The notes beneath the pieces are model-generated. The model did not search any database and had not been told where the DNA came from. It saw only the letters and a program-made list of their open reading frames with translations. From Sinohyriopsis cumingii (taxonomy: Eukaryota; Mollusca; Bivalvia; Unionida; Unionidae), in the NCBI GenBank assembly GCA_028554795.2, contig CM068842.1, positions 50,737,574-50,801,573 on the forward strand: a stretch of DNA of 64,000 nt, written 5' to 3'. Both the position numbers and the translations under genes were made by a program. Shown in pieces: positions 25,743-36,492 of this stretch (position 1 is its first letter; the number at the start of each line of letters is the position of its first letter).

Positions 25743-26334
25743 ATGTGTTTATCAGACCTTGAGTACCAGTGTGACATTTTCACAACTTTAATGTCCACCT
25801 TACCCTATTGCAAAACTCTCCAAATCAGATACAGAGTGCATAGGAAATGCTGGTGATACACTAAGAATTCAGTCAGCAACTTTATAACAAAGTTTGTTAA
25901 AAATTAATATACCGTACATTTCATGTACCGACGGTACTCACATTTTTGTTTTTAAAAAATCATCATACACAGACGGGCATAATCACTTCCTTCATTACTA
26001 TAATTGAATGACTTTAATTAACAGAGAGAGAGAGACTTTAGTGCCATATTATTTTGGCATTTAAACACCTTGTTGGGATTTCTTAAAATGACCGAATTAT
26101 CACAAGGTAACATCCTTAGACAATTCATGGTCTTAGGTTAAGAAGGTTCTTGCACAATTTTATCTGATTTTGGTCATTTGATTTTTAAAAATATATTTGT
26201 TTTACATTTCTCAAATACTATAATAATAATAAAATAATTAAAATAATGATAATAAAATACTTTTATGCTCTGATTTATCATTGAGCTTTATTTTTGTCCA
26301 GAATTGCAAAGCATGTGATAGAATCTTGAGTTAA

Positions 26335-26405
26335 TGCAGAAAGTACAATGTAGTCCATTCATTAGCATCGATGCAGAAAGTACAATGTAGTCTATTCATT
26401 AGCAT
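26335..26405. repeat. Tandem duplication of about 35 bp
   Basis: The segment ATGCAGAAAGTACAATGTAG...CATTAGCAT occurs twice in direct succession (26335-26369 and 26370-26405), at the start of the hAT-like relic. Confidence 0.8.
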
Positions 26406-26766
26406 TTTAATTGATGAGAGTACAGACATTTCAAATACCAAGAAGCTGGTCATTTATGCCAGAATCATTGAACCAACCATATTTGTTTCTACAACTCATT
26501 TTCTTGGTAATGTGTCAGTGGAAGGCCAATCACACACCGCTGAAGTTCTTTTCAAAAAAGTTGTTCATTTCTTGGAAAAGGAGATTCCTTTTGAAAAAGT
26601 TGTTGGTTTTGGCAGTGATGACCGGTCGCAAAAGTGAAGTAGCAACATGGTTAAAGGAGAAAAGTCCTCACTTGTTCAGCATTCATTGTAAGGCTCATAG
26701 ATTGAATCTGTGTATCGAAAAACATTCCATACCTCAAGGAAACCTTTGAAGGCACAGTTAAAGACC

Positions 26767-27005
26767 GGGGTCCTGAGTGGTTTAAAGCTCTCTCCATTAC
26801 GGATCACTGCCATCTCACTTCTGTCTGCATGGGTTCGAGTCTAGGATTCGGCCAATGTGGGTAATGTGAGAAAGCTTGCCAGTAGCTTCTCATGGGTCGG
26901 TGGTTCTTCCTTGGGTTTTTCCGGGTTCTTCTTCCACCATTAATACTGGCCGCCATACATAGCCTATCGTGTGCTGAAAAATGGCATTAAACCCCACAAC
27001 AACAA
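26767..27005 (+). mobile_element. tRNA-derived SINE, family A, inside the hAT-like gene
   Basis: Full-length copy with a CAACAACAA tail. The 12-base target duplication CAGTTAAAGACC lies at 26755-26766 and 27006-27017 and interrupts the hAT-like coding sequence. Confidence 0.92.
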
Positions 27006-27948
27006 CAGTTAAAGACCTGTACTATTTTTTTTTAACAAATCTGCCAACAGAACAGCTGAATTGAAGGAAATCCAGAACGTTCTGGACAGTCCTCAACTGA
27101 AAGTCAGAGAGGTGCATGAAATAAGATGGCTGGCATTTTATGATGCACTATATGCAACTTTTCACAGCTGGGAGGCTCTCGTGAATTATTTCAAAAAGAA
27201 TAACAAGACAAAAGAGTGTCAAGACATGTTGAATAAACTCATAGACTACAGATTTGTGGCATGCATGAATATTATGATGGATATCATACCTCACTTAGCA
27301 CAGCTAAATATGCTTTTACAGAAATCTGACTTGGATATAGCAGCTGTGTCACCGGCACTTGACATTTTGAATTCTACCTTACAGAAAGTAGACAAAGAAA
27401 AACCCTATCATCAGACCTGTATGTCTGAAAAATTGAAATCATCTAAGGATGGAGACAAAACTAAAATCACTTACAATGGTGTTGAACTCAATTTAAACAG
27501 GAGCACACTGACAAAAGTTTCAGATTATGTGTCTAACCTTCACCACAAGTTTGTTACAAATTTGCAGGCGGAGATGACTGCAAGATTTCCAAAGAACAGC
27601 ACACAGATGGCAACAGCATTTGAGGTTCTTGGTCTATGTGACCTCACATTCCTATCTTCTGAAGAACAAAAAATGTATGGTTATGACCAGATAAAAATTC
27701 TCTGTGATCATTTTGGTCAGGAGAAGAAATCAAAAGAAGCTATCAGTCCCCCTTTGTGTGACCCAAAACATGTTCTGACAGAGTGGTCTCTTGCTAAGAC
27801 TATCATTAAAAGAGAAATATACACTAGAGACAAAATGTGCGGACTCTGGCAGATCGTACATCAACATCATGCAGACACATTTCCAAATCTTCTTCAGTTA
27901 GCACCAGTAGCCATGGTTATGCCATACCAATCCACTGACTGTGAGAGA

Positions 27949-28235
27949 TGTGTGTGATTTAGATTTTTATCGTAGCTTTAAAAAAATTTCAGTCATATCG
28001 CTACCATGTCTGCAGTGTGGCAGTTTATAGTCATGTCTAGCACTGGGGCATCATGCCGCAGACATGTAGCATGATGTCCCACCCAGTCACATTATCCTGA
28101 CACCAGGCCGACCAGTCCTAACACTAACCTCTTAATGTTGAGCGCCAAGTGAGGCAGCTTATTGTACCATTTTTGTTAGGTTAGTCTTTGGTATGACTCG
28201 GTCGGGGTTCTAACCCGCGACCTCCTGCATCCGAG
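27949..28235 (-). mobile_element. tRNA-derived SINE, family B, inside the hAT-like gene
   Basis: Reverse-orientation copy. The 12-base duplication GACTGTGAGAGA lies at 27937-27948 and 28236-28247, splitting the conserved DCER segment of the hAT-like frame. Confidence 0.92.
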
Positions 28236-28440
28236 GACTGTGAGAGAGGATTCAGCAATCAAAATTTAACCAAAACTGCAGGAAGAAGCCATCTGGAAGA
28301 AAGGGTTCTCAGCAGTCTCGTGAAGATTTCATTTGAAGGACCTTTGAGAGACTTCAACTTCAACAAGGCATAGGTAGAATGGAGGATGAGGAAGGACAGG
28401 AGGCTATTGAGGAAACACTGATCATATTTGCAGAATAATA

Positions 28441-30160
28441 CAGTCACAATTACAGTCTGTCTGGATGCAGATGTATATACATGTTCCAGTTAAGAGTTAA
28501 CTGTTATATAAACTGTATATATACTTTCCCTAATTCATTTTGAGCTTTGGACTCTGATCTTTCTTAGTATGGACTTGTAACCAATCAGAATTGATCAAGT
28601 GACACGCAGGAAGTACATGCCACTTTATTACTATTTGCAGTCAATGATTTGATTCTTTAATGTTTAGAGTGTAGGTAGAATATTGTTATTAGAACACATA
28701 AGATTGATTTCAGTTTTAAGTGTTATACTATAATACACAGATAACATAATATGCATTTAATGCACTTGTTATACTTGCTATTGCTCTTTTTGAATACATT
28801 GAGGTTTTTTTACACCATACTGGACCCCCCCACCCCACCCATTTTTTTCTTCAGATTCAGTAGGGGCAAGTAGCCACATTTATCAAATCCTAAATGCAAC
28901 ACTGCACTAATAAGAGTCAAAGTGCAAAAAACAGAGATCATGATATGCTGTAGCAAAATGCGTCAGCAGATTAGGGTTTATGTTGTTTGTTCCCAACAAA
29001 CTGCACAGACCCAGGTCTGCCAGTGCATTATGCAATGGCAGATCTGGGGCTGTGAAGTTTGCAGTTAGACTCGTCTAATAAGCAGGTATAAACGGTATGA
29101 AAACTTTTATTTGTAAGTTTCTTGTTTTTGTTGCTGCTAGTATCTTTAAAACCCATCCTTTGTTTTTGTAGATTTCCACCCCAGTTCCAAATTTTTGTCA
29201 ATAGTACAAACATGGTGATCGAATCATGCATCCTTCTATATATTCCTGATTTCAGTCTCGCTCAATCTGATGTACATATATTTTAATGATTTTCAGATTT
29301 TACAACTACCTCTAGAAAATAAAATAAAAATATTTTTCTCAATGTTTTTTGTAAATGTACGAGTATATTCCATTTATTCGTAATGGTGACTCAATCAAAT
29401 TGGTGTTAATTTAGTGATACATTTTTGAATACACACCAGTATCTTAATCTTTGCATCATTATCAGTGTATAAATTGACATTGATAATAAAAAGTTAAGAT
29501 TTCAGTCAAAAAGAACAGCAGAAAGGTGGTTGTAGAATACAATATTTTTTAATGATGCAGAAAAGTTACAGTAGAACTAGCACAAAAAGATACATCGCTG
29601 AATCGGGCAACTCGGCTAAAAATGACTGCATTTGATCATTACTTTAAAGACCCTACCATCACTATAATTATGGACTTATTTCGTTTTATAGAGGGGGTGG
29701 GTGGGTGATGCAGGGCAGCTAAAAAATACTCTTACTCTGATTTGAAGGAGAAAAAACTTGCATTTGTTTGGTTGGTTGATTTTGTTTTTGTTGGGGTATT
29801 TCTTCGTTTTTTTTTTTTGGCGGGGGGGGGCTCTTAAGATAAAAAACAAAATAAAATATCCCTGTTTAAAAAGAAATCCCAGCTACCCATCCATAAAATT
29901 CAATGATCATTCCTATTATTGAGTTAGATGACCTTGAATTTCGTCCATTTTTAGACGGTAGAGTTGGTACAACCTTCCATTTTTTTTGCCAAACCAAGTA
30001 CTCCATCATAAATAATAACTTGAAACCTTCACAATATAAGAGCTTGGTTATTTAGATCAGATAAATAAAAGTCGGTTTGAACTGGTATCATTCTTTATAA
30101 AAGACAACATTTTTACACAAATAGACCATTTTAATAGTAATACCTGTTGCTATTGCATAG
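28441..30160. other. Intergenic, nothing recognised
   Basis: AT-rich sequence with homopolymer tracts (C run near 28826, T and G runs near 29808-29830). No gene, RNA or element was recognised. Confidence 0.6.
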
Positions 30161-31768
30161 CTAGTACTTTTCGGTGGCGGGGGCGAAATACCTCAACCGT
30201 ATTATGAGAATTCATCCTCCGGTGAGGGAGGTGAAGTACTTTCCCGAAACAGAGAGGACAGAAGATTCCAGAACACTGGATCGCCTCTGGGCATCCCGTA
30301 GCTGCGATTCCCATGCATACTCCATTCTGTTCACGTTTGCATGGCTGTAATGTCTGTCTTCGCTTTGGGGATTAACAAGTAAATTTTCATTATTGTGAAT
30401 TTCGCTATCCAGGTAAAGTTAATCGCACATATTTACCTTGATATAACACGTTTGTTTATCGAATACGGGTCTTTTTCGATAATTTCGGTTAGCTGACCTT
30501 GATTTTTACCATTTTTATTAGCAATAATTACGACTGTTTTGTTCTTGTTGCTGCTAGTTTTGAAGTTCCTAGTTTTTGTTTAAGCATGGTCGACCTAATT
30601 ATCTTGTATTTGTCTGCACTATTTATAATCTTTTGCGTATTTTTATAGGAACAACGTATGAACAGGGTGTGGGTAAGTGTGATCACAGAAGTCCACATTG
30701 GACACATATCCTGCTTGTTTATCTTGTACATGTTGTGAGAGGACACACCGCTGGTTCTTCTGCAGCCTATTGTCATATAATGTTTCGTGTCTCACCGAGT
30801 GTAGACATACCTAGAAAGTAAGAAAGAAGGCTCTTTTCCTCCTCCTCCTCAAAGTTTTCATGGTTCTTGTTCTCTGAAGCCCGTAAGTGTTGTAGAAGGT
30901 TTATCCGTTTCCTCAGAGACTTGGAGTTAGTGGGCCCGCTTCCAAGGCATGTTATAAACGAGTAAGGAGTAAGTCGCGCCCTTTTGAGGGAGGAGCACCC
31001 TCTTTTATCGACTAGGGCATAGCGAGTCCAGTCCTTCCTTTAGAGAGGAGCAGCACGTACTTTTAAAATGAAAAGCAGAGAGTGAGTCGCACCAACACCA
31101 TCCCCTTTGAGGGGGAAGCGGCACACGACTCATGTGCGGGCTGAACGCTGGTTGCGACACCTCATAAAGGAGAGCAGCATCATTTCTGTCCCTTGGGGTG
31201 AGGAGATAGCTCATATATAATAAGTTTATCAAATCTGAGGAAACGTCTCCATATACATCTAAATCGCCGGACTTGTCCTTGCTCGGACACCGGTCATTGA
31301 AGTACCTACGGTACGTGGACAGGCATTGGGCCGAGACCCACTTCCCACTCCATACTGCCTTTTCATCTCGTGGGATGCAAAGGAATCTGCTAACAGACGC
31401 CAGATTGGGGAAAGGGATCGGATTGGCATCTATCTCTCTTTATATTCCAACTGGATGTTGGGGGCCTTCCACCACAAGGAAATGAGCAGTTCTCCTGTAT
31501 GCAGCCATGGGTTTCAGTACCTTGGCCACATGGCAGCTAGGTCGTTGCTGCGGTTCATTGACCTACATCATCTTACGAAGTTGGGTTATAGAAAGAGGGA
31601 GGGGATGGACCTTCTTCCCCATATGCTATGGGTGGCTGGAGAGTCGTCCTTACCCACCTGTTGAATCCACTGCTAAGGACATACCGTTAGCTCTATGGGA
31701 GGTTCAAGTTCCCCCTCCACCAAGTCACCCCCGTAACACAGACATTGTTGCACGTAGTCCTGCCACCC

Positions 31769-31803
<35 letters not shown>

Positions 31804-32230
31804 GGACAAAGATGTCCGTTCGGTCCTCATCTATGCGCACAAGTTGAATACAGATCAGATCAGTTCCCAATTAAAAGGGCTATCCTTCCTTGTAAAATAG
31901 CGGAAACAGTGAGACACTGTCACAAACTCAGAAATAAAGCGTGTATTGTAGCTCACAACTTGCAACAAGCTTTTTCACTGCAACAAGTTCTGGGACTCTC
32001 AAGATTCAATGACAGTTTTAAGAAATACATAACTAGCATCACTCCACGCTCAGTCCATACAGGGTCCATATTCAATGTACATTTGTCGTTTTCCATCTTC
32101 AACTCCTATTGTATATATTGCACACCATGCCCGAAATGCTCATCCTCCCATGACGCAGCATTATGTCTTCAAGTATGTCATGTACACTCGAGGCTGTACT
32201 GGGAGTATGTGGTGTTAAGCATGTAAAGCT
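30160..32230 (+). other. Unclassified GC-richer block with partial open frames
   Basis: Base composition changes sharply here and there are several overlapping open frames, the longest at 31507-32226. None shows a family motif that I recognise. A (GA)n tract lies at 31770-31799. It may be a decayed retroelement or an unrecognised lineage-specific gene; no terminal repeats were found. Confidence 0.35.
31770..31799. repeat. (GA)n microsatellite
   Basis: About 15 uninterrupted GA units inside the unclassified block. Confidence 0.9.
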
Positions 32231-34129
32231 TCTATCTTGTTCTAGAAAGTGGTCACGTGTCCCTCATACGAGAATCTGTTCTGCATCTTAAATTAGTGTA
32301 TAACCTTTTTCTGTAGGGGATTTTTTTCAGTCAGGCTTTTAAACACTTGGACGTAAGTTTTTTTTTGTTGTGACCAGTTTGAGTTGAAATTCTATTTTAT
32401 GGAATTATTAACTCTTTTCCCTGAGAATATTTAAGTGCTCATACAGAATTCTTGGACAAAGACATTTATTGAAAAAAAATTAAATTAAAAACTGGAATAT
32501 CATTTTCTGTGATTCAACAAGGAAATGTTGACTCATCAGTACTACACTGCCTACAGCATACATCAACGCCTTCCATTTTGGATTTCGTCGGGTCTCGAAC
32601 TTAAGTTCATTAGAACATTTTGTTACTGGGACTTCTAAGCTTTATTTCTTGGATTGTTTTTGGATTTGATTCTTAAAACCGTAAGTTCTTTTCCTCATTG
32701 TTTCCTTGTTGTTCTAGGGAAATACATTATTTATTAAATTTTATAAAGCTTGTTGTCTTCACTTTTTTCTTGTTATTGTTTATGATAGCCTAAACATGTA
32801 ACAATACCTCTACAAATATTTAAACATTTAATCCTGATTTTATGACCGCATATCATTTGTACGTTGTAGATGTGGTAAATCTGTTAAAACAGTGTGTTAA
32901 CTTTTGAATGTTTGCATCAACGTCTGAGATTTATATTATTTTTTGCAGTAGATGTCAACTGTCTACATTCTTTAATAATTAGATGCTTATTTGTTTGAAT
33001 TGCATTGCTATACTTCAAACTAGCTGTTAGCTAATTATATCACCCTGGACGAAAAAAGATAACAGTAGCATTGATACCGTGATACAAATGTTCAGAGGTT
33101 CTTTTTTAATTAGTTTTTCTAACACTGTATTTTTCAGTTTCCATAAAGCTTTATATTAACAAAGTTTGGTACAAACATTTCATCTCAGAACTCGTACGGA
33201 TATCTTCACTTTCATTCATGCATTATTTCAGTCATTTGATTTGTCTCGTTAGTTAACCAGTTTATTTGCATTTTCATTCTTCTGGACAAAATGTCCATGA
33301 ATCAGTGAAACGGATGTCACGTCACCTCATTCTTCAAAGTTGTGTGTGGGTGGGTGGGTGGGTGTGCTTCATTAATAACACCTGAACCTCATCCTTACAC
33401 ACATGTGTACACTATCATTAAAAATATACAGAACTAGAAATTTCTGAGTAAACATGGTAACATTAGCAAAAACCCATTGTCAAATATTGATCGTAAATTT
33501 TCTAGTTAGTGACATGTACATACTTTTGTATAGATATGTGGGACTTTTCTTTGAAAAGCAGAGACACGCCTTCTTAACAATGTGCATGCACACCAGATTA
33601 AAAAAGTTCACACTGTGTATGGCGAGTGCAGAGAAGTTCAAAACACAGACTGAAAAGAGCGTTGTATTCTATGTTGTGATGTTCCACATGGCTGACGTGG
33701 AGTTCCTTATGGTCGTGGTGTTCAGCAAAGCTGTGGTGTTGATGATCGTTGAGTCAGTTATCTGACTTTCTTGGTATAATAAACCTGCATTGTAAGAAAC
33801 ATAATGGAAAAATGTAATGACGTAAAGGCGTACAGATATGTTTAATATGCAGAAATGCTGGGGGTTTTCCAGAAAAAAGTGAGATCAGTATTGTTATATA
33901 GGGCATGACTAGTTTTTGAAAACCAGTCAATAATTTCAACTCTGTGTGATAATACATCTCAATTTTCTTGTTTTTCTTTTTTGCTTTACTTGATTTCATT
34001 GCTTCAAAGATATAAATGTGTTTTATTCATGAACTCCACACTAAGTTTAAGCTTGTGCCTTTCTGCCTGTCACTTTTTATGGTTTTCGATGCAACATAAT
34101 GGAACTATAAAAGAGTGATATTATAAATA

Positions 34130-34132
<3 letters not shown>
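32231..34132. other. Intergenic, nothing recognised
   Basis: AT-rich with no supported gene. A short (GTGG)n tract lies at 33343-33364. The open frame at 33454-33765 (+) has no recognisable motif and no splice or promoter context. Confidence 0.55.

Positions 34133-34179
<47 letters not shown>
34133..34179. repeat. (GT)n microsatellite
   Basis: About 23 GT units. It is directly continuous with the tail of the reverse-strand family B SINE, whose (CA)n tail it probably grew from. Confidence 0.93.
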
Positions 34180-34180
<1 letters not shown>

Positions 34181-34462
34181 GAGTGTGATTTGGATTTTTA
34201 ACGTAGCTTTAACAGTTCTTCAGTCATATCGCCTAGATGTCTGCAATGTGACAGTTAATAGTGATGTCTAGCACTCCAGCATTATGCCGCAGACATATAG
34301 CCTGATGTCCCACCCAGTCACATTATTCTGACACTGGGCCGAACACCTAGCGAGGCAGCTGCTGGTACCATTTTTATGAGCCTTTGGTATGATTTGGTGG
34401 GGGTTCCAACCCTTGACCTCCCACATCCGAGGCGGACGCTCTGACCATCAGAGCGGCTACTT
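34180..34462 (-). mobile_element. tRNA-derived SINE, family B
   Basis: Reverse-orientation copy with GTGATTTGGATTTTTAACGT at the left and the tRNA-like head near 34400-34455. It is flanked by unusually long direct repeats of about 57 bases (34076-34132 and 34463-34521). Confidence 0.85.
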
Positions 34463-34693
34463 GTTATGGTTTTCAATGCAACTTAATGAAGCTATAAAAG
34501 AATGATATTATAAATGAAGTAGCATTACATATTTATAGGTGTTTGTACAAAATTGAATTTGCAGTTGCACAGTTGTAACCCCTAACTCGTAAAAAAAATT
34601 TGCAATAACAATAACAAAAACAGTGTGTAATGATTAAACGTTCTAAGGAGTTTTAAGTTGTATGTTTCATTTTGTTGAACTCAGCATTTAACA

Positions 34694-34852
34694 AATCTGA
34701 TTAAAATCAGATCTCCACTAACCTACATGAAGATCTGACAGTGACCTTGTAGGGGTCATGTTTAGGAGGCCATTGTTATTATCATAATCGCCAAATTTAT
34801 CAACCAATTAGATGAAGTCTTATATCAGTGGAGATCCGATTTTTATCAGATT
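34694..34852. mobile_element. MITE of about 160 bp
   Basis: Terminal inverted repeats AATCTGATTAAAATCAGATC (left) and AATCTGATAAAAATCGGATC (right, opposite strand), both followed by TCCACT. It has no coding capacity. A second, partial right end lies near 35310-35350. Confidence 0.75.
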
Positions 34853-35900
34853 GGTTATTTAACTGACCTATGAACGAAAAGGAAATCTTTTCGAATGCTT
34901 ACTGTCTTGACTTCAGTACACAAAGTTAATTCTGGAATACAAATTTGTATAACTTAAAAACATACTTTAGAGTCATAGAAAATCATGGAACACTCGGTAT
35001 TGATAGAGCAAAAGGCAGTGCGAAAGACAAATAACGGTACACTGTGTATCCAGTTGAATAACAAGCAATGCAAGAGACGAATAACGGAACACTGTGTATC
35101 CAGTCGAGTGATAAGCAATGCAAGAGTTAAATAAAGGAACACGGTGTATCTGACCAAGCAATAGGCAGTACAAGAGACAAATAATGGAACACCATGTATC
35201 CAATCAAGCATTAGACAATGCAAGAGACACATTTCTGAAAGCTGCATTTCCATTAACTAATTCAAAGGTCGCCAGAACATGACACTTAACTGGTCATTGT
35301 CAGATCTTCACGTATGACAGTAGAGATACGATTTTAATCAGACTGGTTATTTAACTGACCTATGAACGAAAAGGAAATAGTTTTGAATGCTTATTATCTT
35401 GACTTAGTAGAATACGTAAATTCTGGAATGCAGATTTATATAACTTCGAATAGTAAACTTAAGAGTCACAGAAAACAATGAAATGCTTGGTATCCAATAG
35501 GCAATGCAAAGGCAAATAATGGAACATTTGTCATCCAATCAAGCGATGGGCAATGCAAAGAGGCAAATAACAAAGCACTATGTATCCAGTCGAGTGATAG
35601 GCAATGCGAGAGACAAATAATGGAAGCCTGTGTATCCAGTTGAATCATAGGCAATGCAAGAGACAAATTATGGAATCTGGTGTATTCAGTCGAGTGATAG
35701 GCAATGCAAGAAGTATATAATGGAACATTGTTTATCCGACCAAGCGATAGGCAATGCAAGAGACAAATAATGGAACACTGTCTACTCAGCTGAGTGATAG
35801 GCAATGCAAGAGACAAATAATGAACACAGTGTATCCGACCAAGTGATAGACAGTGCAAGAGACAAATAAATGAACACTGTGTATCCAGTCGATAGGATGT
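34853..35900. repeat. 51-bp satellite inside a segmental duplication
   Basis: Units of about 51 bases built around ACACTGTGTATCCAGTCGAG and GGCAATGCAAGAGACAAATA are tandemly repeated at 34985-35230 and 35475-35900. Each array is preceded by the same leader (34853-34980 and 35352-35470), so a leader-plus-array block was itself duplicated. A reduced array continues at 36140-36290. Confidence 0.85.
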
Positions 35901-35909
35901 TATATTATG

Positions 35910-36140
35910 ATTTTTTGGGTTTCATGCCGCTTTTCAGCACATGATAGGTTGATTATGCATGGCGGTCAGTATATTTAGTGAAAGAAGAACCTGGGAATAA
36001 ACACTGACCCACTGGAAGCTAATGGAAAGCATTTTCACATAACCTCATTGCCCGAGCTAACGCTTGAACCCATGCTGACAGGCGTGAGATGTCGGTGATC
36101 TGACCGTCTTAGACCACTTGGCCATTCAGGACCCCGGTAA
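35910..36140 (-). mobile_element. tRNA-derived SINE, family A, degraded
   Basis: Reverse-orientation copy inserted in the 51-bp satellite. It shows GGTTTCATGCCGCTTTTCAG and GGCGGTCAGTATATTTAGTG at the tail side and CCACTTGGCCATTCAGGACC at the head side. Confidence 0.75.
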
Positions 36141-36303
36141 TGCAAGAGGCAGATTATGGAACGGGTATCCAATAGACAGATAGGCAATGCAAGTTAATGG
36201 ACAACTGGGTATCCAATAGAGTGAGAGGCAATGCAAGGTAATGGACAACTGGGTATGCAATAGAGTGAAAAGCAATGCAAACTGTTGGATGAGATGTATA
36301 ATA

Positions 36304-36492
36304 TCACACACCAGCAATACAGGCCGTCATAAAGCAGGCCACATTCCCTCCCACAAATGCCCGGATGATCCCTGTGGCAATGTCGCCTCGTCGAGAAGGA
36401 CAAGCGGAACTCAAGCTCCCAAAATTTATCCCTATCGCTGCCATGCTGCCGAAGCCGCACAGTATGTAGGTTGCTATCACAGCGCTCCGATC
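36304..36492 (-). CDS. SLC28 exon 9 (likely last)
   Basis: Acceptor TTATTGCAG. It encodes [31 protein letters not shown] and [12 protein letters not shown], then TGA. Vertebrate relatives continue with an extracellular tail; this protein either ends here or splices at the GTGTGTG that overlaps the stop. Confidence 0.88.
   Translation of the reverse strand, partial: DRSAVIATYILCGFGSMAAIGINFGSLSSACPSRRGDIATGIIRAFVGGNVACFMTACIAGV

Larger units (their letters stand above)
26370..28440 (+). pseudogene. hAT-superfamily transposase-like gene (ZNF862/KIAA1586-like), broken
   Basis: Three coding stretches belong together. 26371-26637 carries ILIDESTDISNTKKLVIY. 26600-26749 carries TGRKSEVATWLKEKSPHLF and IHCKAHRLNL in another frame. 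27061-27957 carries KEIQNVLDSPQLKVREVHEI and RWLAFYDAL. A tail after 28236 carries DCERGFSNQNL. These are hallmarks of the hAT transposase-derived family with its C-terminal dimerisation region. Damage includes a frameshift near 26620, a frameshift in the T run near 27020, a family A SINE at 26767-27005 and a family B SINE at 27949-28235. Each SINE has a clean 12-base duplication, so they came later. No N-terminal zinc finger was found. The gene is dead. Confidence 0.8.
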
